64,000 bases of DNA, taken from Neonectria sp. B-13. Its lineage: Eukaryota; Ascomycota; Sordariomycetes; Hypocreales; Nectriaceae. The first letter of the stretch is position 1. The number at the start of each line of letters is the position of its first letter. Of this stretch, positions 34,092-44,557 are shown one piece after another. A model generated the notes under the pieces. That model saw nothing but the letters and a program-made list of their open reading frames with translations, was not told the origin of the DNA and made no database searches. The stretch lies in the NCBI GenBank assembly GCA_002682825.1, contig NOKP01000013.1, positions 1,329,351 through 1,393,350 of the forward strand, in the 5' to 3' direction. The translations under genes and the position numbers were made by a program.

Positions 34092-37000
34092 TTACACCCA
34101 GTGCGTCTCGCCATTTTCGCCCAAGTTGCCGTTGGAGTTTCCGTTGCCATTGACGCTGCTACCACTGGTGTTGGTGGAGCGCGAGGGAGAGAAGTTAGCT
34201 TGCGCCCTCTGCCCAAACTGTGGAGGCTGCACTGGTCCGCCGTTAGTGACTGGCGCAGGACTGGTGATCGCAGAGTTGTTGGGGTAGGGTATGTTCTGGC
34301 GGATGCCCTGGTTTCCCAAGCCGGCAAGGCCTCCATTTGTGACACCGTTGCTTTGAGTCATGGGGGCATTTCCGGACAGGCCTCGAGAATGGCTGGGTCG
34401 CAGCGGAATCTGTCCCTGGGTGTTGTCGGCCGGGGTGGCCTGACCACTAGAGGCGGCGCTTCCGCGGTTATCGTAGGCAGAGATCTTGGCTTGAATCCGA
34501 CGTCCATAAGGAGTAGTTCGGATCTGTGGGAGAATAGGGCGAATAGACTCAACCAGTCGATATTTCTGGTGAGGTGTGGCATATTCGAGGGCAGTTTGAA
34601 TGACATAGTTGGCAAAAGAATCTCGAAGGAGACGCTCCATCTCCTGGGGCACCAGCAACTCCTCCACAATCATGTCTCTAGACGCTGGCTGAGAACAACG
34701 CAGGCACTTCTCGATAACGTTAGAGCTGAACTTGTGGCGAGACAGCTGGCTGACGCAGCCGCGGAACATGCCCACGACAGGCTCAGTGAAGGTTGACTCA
34801 TTAAGATCGATAATGTACTGGACAACGTAGTTTCCGAAAGGGTCCTGAACTAGAATTCGGGCATGTTCGGTGATACGTTGGATAAGCCAAAGCTTCTGGT
34901 CGCCAGATGCATGATCAATGCATCGCTGGAGGACGCAGCAGCCATGGCGGTGCGTACCAACCTCAACGCAGTTGTTGCCAACGGCATCAAAGATGAACTG
35001 GGCATCAATAGCAGTGAGCTTGTTGAGACACTTCTGAATGACGTGGTTGCCATTCAGGTCCTGAATCAACTCAACCACGCGGAAGCGAAGGGCCTCAATG
35101 ATGAGATGAACCTGCTGGGGCGTGCTGACGTACTCAATCATCTTCTGAAGAGCACGAGTACCATGCTGGTTCAGAGCAATGCGAACCATATCCTGGGAGG
35201 CGTTCTGGATTAAGATAGTCCGCTCGTCGTCATTGCAGAACTCGAGGAGCTTTTGGCACAAATAATTACCAAAGGGGTCCGTCATAAGCTCGATGACATG
35301 CTGGTTTGTCTCAAGCCAAATCATATGAACCTGCTCGGGGTTGCGCTCCTCAAGCTTCTTCTGGAGGTAGCGGCAGCCGTGCTGGTCCTTGCACAGATCA
35401 TAGATTTGACCGGCGAAGGACTCAAGAGGCATGTTCTGATAGCGGGACATAGCTAGAATGTGTTAGTGTTTCTATCCTTGCATCCAGCTTCAAAATATGC
35501 GGTTTCTCACCTTCGTTGTCAAGCTGACGACGATGCTGGATAACACGAGCTTGGCTGTCACGGGGCTGGTTGCCTTGGCCGTATGGAAGAGAACCATATC
35601 CGCCGAAATTTGGGGGGGGATACATGTTTCCGCCATTCGCTCCGTTGATGTTCATCTGTTGCATGCCGGCAGCCAACATAGGAACGTTGAAGGCACTCGG
35701 GGGGTGGTTGGCACCCTGAGGGGTCGAGTAGCCATTTGCCTGGAAGAAGCCGTTGTTGAAGGAGTTCATGGAGGGGGTGCCGGATGGGGACGAGACAATA
35801 GACGAGGCGGAGGCCCCAGCAGCCGTGGTGCTAGGACCAAAGGGGGCAGCACTGGCCTGGAGAGCGGTTTGAATGGACGGGTAGGCACCAGCTTGCTCAC
35901 GGTTCGCGTTTAGGTTGTCGGCGGACAGTTCACGGCTGTGTCCACGTGGGACAGCACCAGCTGGAATGCGGCCAAGGCTCGCATTGTGGTTGTGGAAGTG
36001 CTGCTGAGCATGGTTGTTGGCGTTCATCGACGAGCCCGCAGGGTTCTTAACAGTCGGGACATCATTGGCGGAGAAGGAGCTTTGAAGCTTGGGCGGAGTC
36101 GCCATATTCTGGCTTCCCGGAGACGACATATTAGGCCCACCAGTCTCGTTGGCGTTTTCAGAGATGTACTTGAGGTCGAGGGAATGGCGAATGGAGCTAG
36201 GTCGGCTGTTGTGTCCGCCAATGTCACCAACTTGGCTTGAGCTCCCGTTGATCGAGGACAGACTCTGCTGAGGTCGATGACGGTTAACAACACGGCTCCA
36301 GCCTCTCGAGGACGAAATCTCAGGGTTTGGTGACGGGGCCAAGGCAAGATCTAGAGCGGCCGAGGATGCAGATAACTGAAAAGGGAAGAGAATGTCAGAA
36401 AACAAAACCGCAAATCATGAGAAATCAAAAAGGGGTGAAAGACGTCTGATTAAGGTGAACCCGACGCAACCGCACCAAGTTCAAAGTCCAAGGTGATATT
36501 GGCACAGCCGGGAGAGAAACAGGATGAGAATTTGTTGCAAGGAGGAGGTGAGGGAAGAAGTGAGGAAGTGAGGAGGGTCATTTTCACTGAAAGTGATTTG
36601 ATGTGACTGAGAGCAAAGTGATGGTGCACCACAGAATATGTGGGGCCGTTCACCGCAGCTTGGAGACAATGAGGACAATAGTAAACACCCATCAAGGACA
36701 ATGGGTTACAGAGGCCGGTGAATATACCAATCGTTGGGCAAGCAAAAGAAGAGGAACTTACGATTTGATCGTCGCGACGAACAAGGGTCGGGAAGTTCTC
36801 GTCTGGAGCGCTGACGTGACCCAACGCACTTGGCTCTTCGTCGCCAAACAGGAAACGAGTAGTGTTGGTCTGATCAAGGCCAACATCGTAGAGTCCAGTT
36901 CTCGAGCGAGTGACCGGCATCGAGTAGCGGTTGAGGCTGTCGTTTGAGGTCATGGTTAGCCTTTAGAAGAGGTGATCGGCAGAAGAAGGGTAAGGTTTTG

Positions 37001-38603
37001 CGCTAAATGGCAGATGAAATGTGAGGATATCGCCAAAACCGCCCAAACAACTGACGCTTGATGTAATCCCGGGAAAAGAGATATCTATTCAAGTTCAAAG
37101 ATTGATGCAGCTTTGCAATCAAGACTCGATGTAAGAGGTCAAGTCTGGTCTGAAAGGGGGGCAAGAATGAACTCTTGTTTCAAGTGAGGGCTTTGGGGGT
37201 GTAAGGGCGAGGAAACACGAGGAGGCCTATGCAGCAGCTCGCACAGCTCAAGAGTCCTTTTATGCTGCCTGCGGGCGTGATTCACGGTGCCTCTTTGCCT
37301 ATGTGGCTGATGAATGAAGAAGCTCCGCTAGGCTTTTGTCAAAGAAAGACAATGAAGGGTACAAATCCACGAAGTGGAATCGGCATCTCGGGATGAATGA
37401 GATCTTCACAATACTCGCACAATACTCAAAGGGTCAGGCAGTCGAGAAATCCAGGTGATGTGAGCCGCCGCGAGTAGACAATGAGGCGCAACTCCAGCAA
37501 CTCCAAGCTACGGCCAGCTTACAGTCACCACCAATCTCGAAAGCCCGGCAAGTTCATCACAACACAACGACCAAGCATGATACAAAAGAAGAGCGAGGGA
37601 CTTACGCATTAGTTGTGCGATGGCTGGTGGGGTCCTGGCGGACGGCTTCCTCCTTCTCATCATCGCTATTCCTGCGCGTGGTCGGAACAGAGCGAGAGGG
37701 CATCTGATCCTCATAACCGAAGCGAGTCTGCATGATTCCGGACTGGGGGGATGCAAGTTGCGACCCAGAACGTGCCGGGCGGTTGAACAGACCTGGAGGG
37801 GAGGTCAAGCTCGAGGTCGAGTAGCGGTTTGGGCGTGAGAACATGGAGGGGAAACCGGAATTGTCGCGATATTCGGGGGGCGTGGTGGGCTCGGATTGGT
37901 GACCACCCAGTCTACCCACCTCCTCCTCCATCTGGGCCAACTCCAGCGCCTCGCGACGCTGCTGCTGATCCAGCTTCTGCATCTCGAGCTCGAAGCGACG
38001 TCTCTGCTCACGGATTCGTTCATATTCGATCTTCTTCTTCTCTATCTGTTCCAGGAGTCAGTTCAACGTTTCTGGTTTCGAAGGGATGACGAATCCAGCC
38101 CCCGCCCTCCCCTCCGCCCTCCGGGTCACCTCGTTCGCGGCGGGGAGATGTCCGGGACATCTAAATCGTGACTAGGGCCTGGGGACAAGGATGGGAAAAC
38201 GGTTTCGTGGTCGACATACCAATTGTACCTTGTGCATAGTCTATTATGCGACTTGTCAGCGAGCTGCGCGTTGAAGACGGCCTTGCCGCAGACCGTTGTT
38301 GACGGCATGTGGCGAACGGAGGGGCATGCCAGAATGGGGACAGCGACTCACGTTATAGTCCTGGGGCTGGTCGGGCCCTCGGGGGGGAGATGCCAGGGAG
38401 GAGGCCAGGGAGGTCAGTGTCGGGACGCGACCGGAGTCGGTGGTGAAGCGTCGCGGCAGGTTCGAGCGGTGATCGTGGGCGCCGCCTTGGGAGGCGACTT
38501 GAGGCCCAGGCATTCTGGAGCCATTGCGAGGAGGTGAGACAAGGGAGTTCATTGGCGACTCGTTCCTCGGGGACGTCTGGGAGCGGAAGCGATGGTCGTC
38601 CAT
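34092..38603 (-). CDS. Pumilio/PUF-family RNA-binding protein (Puf4/Mpt5-like)
   Basis: Complement of six exons: 38352-38603, 38220-38240 (21 bases), 37606-38045, 36762-36936, 35511-36375 and 34092-35452. They give 1037 residues, or 1045 with an alternative acceptor at 36960. Residues about 90-140 form a charged coiled coil (Lys-Lys-Lys-Ile-Glu-Tyr-Glu-Arg-Ile-Arg-Glu). Ser/Asn-rich disorder follows. The PUF domain covers about 600-915, with repeats reading Cys-Lys-Asp-Gln-His-Gly-Cys-Arg-Tyr-Leu-Gln, Asn-x-His-Gly-Thr-Arg, Asp-Leu-Asn-Gly-Asn-His-Val and His-Arg-His-Gly-Cys-Cys-Val. The tail is Asn/Gly-rich. PUF proteins bind mRNA 3' untranslated regions and repress or destabilise them. The first three exons are linked to the PUF part across a 669-base intron, the least certain join. 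Confidence 0.85.
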
Positions 38604-38796
38604 GGCGGGCTAAAAGAAACAAGGTGGTACACGCCGAATTGGCAAAGCGGGCTCGGTCTATATTACTGCAGACATGGAAGAGACATGAAGCATCAGCAAG
38701 CGAAGCGCTCGACGGGGAGAGAGAAGAACAGGATTAGGGTCAAGCAAGAGACGATGGATGGGACGTTGTTGAGAGGCGGGGTGGGCGCGGCCAGTT

Positions 38797-38960
38797 GTGG
38801 GTATGGCCCATGGGCTATGGGCTAGGGGTGGACGATGGGCGATGGGCACTGGACTATGTGCTATGGGCTATCCATGTGCTATGTGCGATGGGGCTTGGGG
38901 CTTGGGGCCAAACGGGCCACTGGGGGATGGGGGACTTGGGACTTGGACTTGGGGGGTGGG
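38797..38960 (+). repeat. Degenerate GGGCTATG/GGCTTGGG repeat tract
   Basis: A G-rich stretch made of imperfect copies of words such as ATGGGC, CTATGGG and CTTGGGG, about 200-360 bases upstream of the PUF start codon. It may be a decayed minisatellite in the promoter or leader. Confidence 0.6.
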
Positions 38961-40312
38961 AAGAAGTGGAAGTGGACGGGGAGGGAAGGAGTGAAGGAGG
39001 GCCCAGGACTTCCTTTAGGCTTGGTTTGGTCAGGGCAGGCAGGTAGCCTTACATCACCTTTGTGTAGGTAGTAGCAGGTAAGGAAGGCCCGAAGGCCGAG
39101 TGCAGAGGAGGGCAAGTGGACAAGAGCAGGGCAGGAAGAGGACAGGAAGATAGGTGGGTGATGAAAGACGACAACCAAGGAGATTTTCATAACGACGGGC
39201 ATTCGCGCTCTCTGTTCGTCGTTATGAGTCGTCGCTCTCTCCATCTTCGCTTCATGTTCTGTCATTCTCTCCAGGGACAGCGGGACAGCCAGGGCCGGCC
39301 GGGCTTGCCAGCGAAGCGGGCGGCGTAGGAATTACCAGTTACGTCGTCTTGTCCGCTGGCGCTGGACCTGGCCTGGCGTCTTGTGTCTGTCTGTGGTGCT
39401 TGTCGGGGGGCCGGCGGCAGCTTGTGGAGGGATGTGCATGCGTGGGCGTCCGTGTCCCATGTGTGCACAACCACGACAGCGACAGACACATCAACTGCCG
39501 CCACCTATTTGCCAGCAAGAGAGAGAAGGCCAAGTTGGAGAGAGCGTGAAGAACCTATGTCATTACCCTCCGGGTTGGACGACAGCACCTAGGCCGATCT
39601 TTCATATTTCGGGGATGACAGAAAAGGGGGTCGGGACAAGCAGATCCATTGGTGTTGTGCTATGCGGACGACAGACTGGACGTGACGTACCTGAGATAAT
39701 CGCACGCGCTGAGTGGGCGGAGGTTGGACGACACAACTCGTACAGATACCACGCACGGCGCTCTGTCTCTGTCTCGCGGTTTCTCACACAGGTTCTATCT
39801 CGCTCTCTCACTCAGACAGCGCGTCCTGGGGGGCCAGGAGCGACAGGCTGGATGGGAGGAAGTTGGAATGACGCGACGACAATGGAGGAGAGGGAGGAAA
39901 GCCGACAAAGACTCCAATAAATGACCAAGACGGAAGAAAAGATGGAAATGCGGGCGTTCTGGCGTAGGCGTGGGGAGGTTTCGCGCTTGTGGACACGGGC
40001 AGAGGACAGCCTGGGACAAGGACGCAAGGTCGGGTTGCAGGCCAGGACAAGGCACCAACAGCATGGACCAGGGACAATAAAAAGGGACGTAGAGTGGGAT
40101 AGGACAGCAACTGGACAAAATGGGGCGCGGGCCAGGGCAGTCAGGGCAAGGTTTGGGGATGACGCTCAACGTGGGGAGCTTCTCTTCGTCAGCCCCTCGA
40201 CCAGTAAATAAGAACCACAAGACCAAGGGAACCCAGTAATCGCAACAGCCGGCAGCAGCGAACGGCAAGGCGTTCAGGGCCGTTATACGTGTGTCTTCGT
40301 GGTTCCGTACCG

Positions 40313-40335
40313 GCTTGCTTGCTTGCTTGCTTGCT
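40313..40335 (+). repeat. GCTT tetranucleotide repeat
   Basis: About 5.5 perfect copies of GCTT in non-coding DNA. Confidence 0.9.
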
Positions 40336-43300
40336 AGGTAGAGTAGAGACAAAGTGAAGCTAGGATATCCATATTGCCCATCAGCGCCTAAACAAAGCCA
40401 CGAAATACGGCCGCCGCCGGCCAGTAGAAACCCCTCTTCGGCAAGCATGAAGAGCAAATTTGGAACGGACGGTCAAGGGCATTGACGGGATGGACTACCA
40501 CCCTGCCAGGCTGTCACACATTGCACTGGGCACTCTCCCGTGAAAGGGTGAAAAGTCAAAATTGTGTCTCTCCCGGTGTAAGAGAAAATACTTTCTTCTC
40601 TTTTCTCTGCCACTTTGCCTTTGTACCCTTTGGGGCAAGCTGGCAGGGCAAGGCGCGGCCATCAAATAGGTCCGATGCCTCGGCTCCTTTAAAGCCTGAT
40701 TTTCTCGTGGGCTGTGGGCTCGGAACGTGGTACGGGTCAGAGAGGGGCCCGCTTGTTGAGATATTCATCAACCATCATCCGCCGGGCGGCCTGTCCTTAA
40801 CATCAGAGACGGAATACGGGGTGCGCCACATAGAAGCATCGCCTTGCCCGTTAGCTACGGAGCACGGGATGAGAATCTGCGCCCGTAAAGCTAAGTGCCT
40901 AGTCTCCCTCGCTCTTCCAACATCTCGGCCTGCCCTCTCGTTGTAAACCCACGGCCCGGAGCGGACGGTGCCAGGCCGTTACCATCGGAGCCCGGCTCCA
41001 GGGATTACCCGATGGGGAATTGGTGGCATTTGGGGCCTGTCGCGTCTCCGGCAGAGGTACAGTAGTGTGCTGCGACTCGCGGGGCGTCGACGAGAGTCGC
41101 ACAGTGGCTTTTTTCTCTCGCATGGGCTACCAGGCAATCGACGCGACGACCTCAGATATACCGAAGTTGAGGCGCATCCACATGGGTGGGAACTGCCGAA
41201 AGATCCTGGCGGCTTGACCATCTTATTGGGCTCAACGTAGTCTAATGACTGTCATCGTCCCGTTGACTTTTTCCGGTTGGTTGCTATCGATCTGTCTTGC
41301 GTCTCTGGCTCTCTGTGTCAGCGCGCGCGGATGTATTTCTTCTTTTCCAAGCCACCCGCCTTCTGGCTCAAGCCCACCTCGCCCCTGGCACTTTGGCACG
41401 CAATTTCTCGGCTGGCCGAACTGCTTTTGTACACGACCAGACGGGGTAGGCGCCAAGGCGTGCATGGTCTCCATCGGCAACCGACTTCTAGGAAATCTCA
41501 AATCATGAATGGCGTTTGACAGAGGGACCGAGACCGAGACCCCATGTGCGATGCTGCACTGAGGTAGATCTGTGCCGTAAGTATGGATGGTATGCTCCTG
41601 TCGGTAGGTGTGAGGCATCGTTGCATAGGTAGGTATGTATCGCCTTGTCCAGCTGTCCCCGATCGCATCGCGTCAACCCTCCACTCCAAAGCCAAGTCAG
41701 TCAGTCCCCTGGCAAGATCAGACACGACCTGCCCCGAGCGCCTCCTCCATCGCCTCCAGAGTTCGGGCGTTGATTGGCGGTGTGTCTGCCGCTCCTCTTT
41801 CCATCTGCACGTCACCCAAGAATCAAACCCAACTGCAGAGCTAAAAGTCGCCGTGACCAGTCCCCAGATTCCTCATCTCATGCTGGCCAAATCGACCTAC
41901 GAAGCACACGGGATAGGCACAAAGCACGCGAAGTTATTATTCCCTTCTCCGCTACTCTGTCTCTCAACCTCGCTAGACCAGGATGCTGGCAAAGCTAGTT
42001 AACAGGCCCTCCCACTGGACTATTGACATCATCGCCTAGAACAAGCCCAGTGTCTTGCCTGACGGTGAATGGCAGTCAACTCACTCCATTGGCCACCACA
42101 ACTCAGTAAGTAAGGTAGGTAAGGTAGGTCGGTATTTGACAGCCGGCAATCCATGTCCTTCCTCTTCGTTCACCGCTCCCGAGTTTCGGGCCTTCCTCCA
42201 CGCAACGTTCCATGAAGGCCTAAAACTCACCCGCCTCGTTGACGGACTTATTGACTCGGCCATGGCAGCAGATCCGTGGTGGCTTGCCTTTGGATCCGAC
42301 CTAATTGAGCGATGATGCCTAGCGCAGTTCAGCAACTCCTGCTAGGGATCTGGTGGGCCATCCCGGTCTGGTTCCCTAGATTAGCGCTTCTTCGGCCTGC
42401 CACCCTGTCGGCGGATCTCCAGAGTCCAGACGCAGAATCGCGAGTTGCATTTGTTTGGCAATGGCTTTGTCATCGTTCCCCCCATCAATCACACACCAAC
42501 GAGCAGTCTGGGGCCTCTGGGCTCGGCATGGTCGGGGCTTCGATCCACCCGTCCGTTGTGCATGCTGCCGCACTGGGCTGGATGCATTCGTTGCCCAGCA
42601 GTTTGGAAGGATGGTAGATTTGCTGCCACTGGGAACCCTTTCGGATCTGAGAATACGCACATCATAACTTCCCTACATCACACTGCAGCCCACTCAAGCT
42701 GATGCCCTGCAACAGAGCCTCGCATCGATTCATCCGCTGGTGGGCCCGATCTCAACGGAGGCACGTGCAAAATACCGCATACGTCCCCAGGTCCGTCCTT
42801 CGTACATCGTACTTCGTAGAGTCTCGCAGGCTCGCAGCAGGTCTTGCTCATCCTGAAACAGTCCTAACCAAAAGGCCTCACTGACGACGACTCTGCCAGT
42901 GGCTGGGATAGAGACATGAAGCTCAAGCTCCCAACCGCCAGGCGATGCCATTCGGTTCCCTCCACTCGCCCTCTCTATCCTCGCTCTGGCTGGTGCCCGC
43001 ACTAATTCCCCCTCCCTTCGAGGGCCTCAACCCCTTCACCGACTTTTTACACAGCGCCGCTACGAGTGGTTCGCCCGTCTTGTCGTCCCACCCTAACTCA
43101 GGAGTCAGGGTCCGATCTAGCCACACTAAAAAGGCAGCTCGCCGTGGCCAGGCTAGAAGTTGGTTCGTTGCCGCTCTGCAGGACAGACGCCAAAACTGCA
43201 ACGCCGTGACATGAGTCTGCTACAGACTGTAACAGGCCTCGCCACCCCGGCCGCCAAAGGCCACGGGCCACAAGTTGATCCCGTCGCTGTCAGTTGGCTT

Positions 43301-44360
43301 TCGGTCGACCGTTGCCGCCGCGAGGGCAATCTTTCTAGAACGAGGCGCCATGGAGAGAGGCGTCATGATAAGATCCTACTGCCAGCATTGTGCAGTGACT
43401 GTGCGTGTCATGCGGGGCTGGGTCTCTGTGCAACTTGCGAGGAGTCAACGACGTAACTAACACCCTTGTTCCGCTCTCCATGGGCCAAAGTGAACGAGCC
43501 CCGTCGAATGTTGTTAATCTGGCTACCGCCGTCAGCGATGCCGGAGCCGATCTTACCCCGCGCATTCGAAAACTGCCATCGCAGACGAATACAATTTCAT
43601 GAAGAACTACTACAACGTTGTTGCCCCTCGAGGGACCTTGAATCCGCTTTGTCCGTAACTCCTCGTACTCCAGGTGAGTGGTGGCATTGATAACTGCAAA
43701 TACGAGCCGCAATGTGACATCTTGTGACACATGGGAGTTACCATCGAACCAATAAAATAAAATCTCCGTGCCTTCGGGAAATACAGACGCGAGGGGCTGT
43801 ACTCTGAGAGTCGCCACCCTAAACAATGCTGCGGCATCTGCCAACTCAACCTGCAGCTAAGTAGTAGGTACATGACTAGAACCTGCATCTCTTCGGTGCG
43901 GAGAAATCTCAAGTACGGAGTAAGGTTGTTGCATTGTCAACACTCACTGCGTGGTCAAGGCCACTGTATGTCGCCTGCCCTATAACACATTGGCCGCTAG
44001 CTTTATGTTTGGAACACTCTCTGTATTCCTTTCCGAAACGTGGGTTGTCCTTTCCCTGGGGCTTTCAGCTGACGAAATGATGAGGTTTGGGGCTTGGAGT
44101 TCATTTCAGCATGGTATAACCTCACTATAAATCTTCAGTTTTGCTGCGAGGGACAAGCCTGATGGGTCTCAACTCCGATATAATATCGATGGTCTTGGAC
44201 GAAGAGGAGAGTCCAACCGACACACGCACAAGAAGTGATTACAGAAAAAGAACTTGCCGCGTTGATATATAATAAGCGAAGTGAAGCGCATGATCGTGGG
44301 GGCCTAAGGACAGTGGCCATATTTCCAGCACGATTTACCCTGGACTTGAGATTGCTCAAT

Positions 44361-44375
44361 GTGTCACGTGGACAC
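44361..44375 (+). promoter_or_regulatory. Inverted repeat GTGTC-ACGTG-GACAC with CACGTG core, RPC2 promoter
   Basis: Perfect 5-base arms GTGTC and GACAC flank ACGTG, about 183 bases upstream of the RPC2 start codon. The hexamer CACGTG at 44365-44370 is a typical bHLH site. Regulatory function is inferred from position and symmetry. Confidence 0.45.
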
Positions 44376-44557
44376 TTATCTTATCACCGGACAGTGCTCG
44401 TCCCCCACCGCGGCGCAACCAAGAGGCCGGCTCCACCTATTATCGCGGGGCAGAACTTTTTGCGAAGCTATCACGAGCTACCAGCAAAAAAAGTAGTCGT
44501 GAACAACAACAATCCGACACTTCCGCCGTAAATGTTTATTTCCCGGTGACCTTCAAG

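Larger units (their letters stand above)
38604..44557. other. 6 kb divergent region without a supported gene
   Basis: This lies between the starts of the PUF gene (minus) and RPC2 (plus). It contains a degenerate GGGCTATG-like repeat (38797-38960), a GCTT repeat (40313-40335), clusters of TACCTA-type words (39044-39080, 41626-41640, 42109-42130) and a TACGGAGTA word at 43914. The RPC2 end holds an inverted repeat around CACGTG. Open frames reach about 220 codons but are Pro/Arg/Ser-rich, overlap on both strands and lack splice-linked extensions. Non-coding transcripts are possible. Confidence 0.5.
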
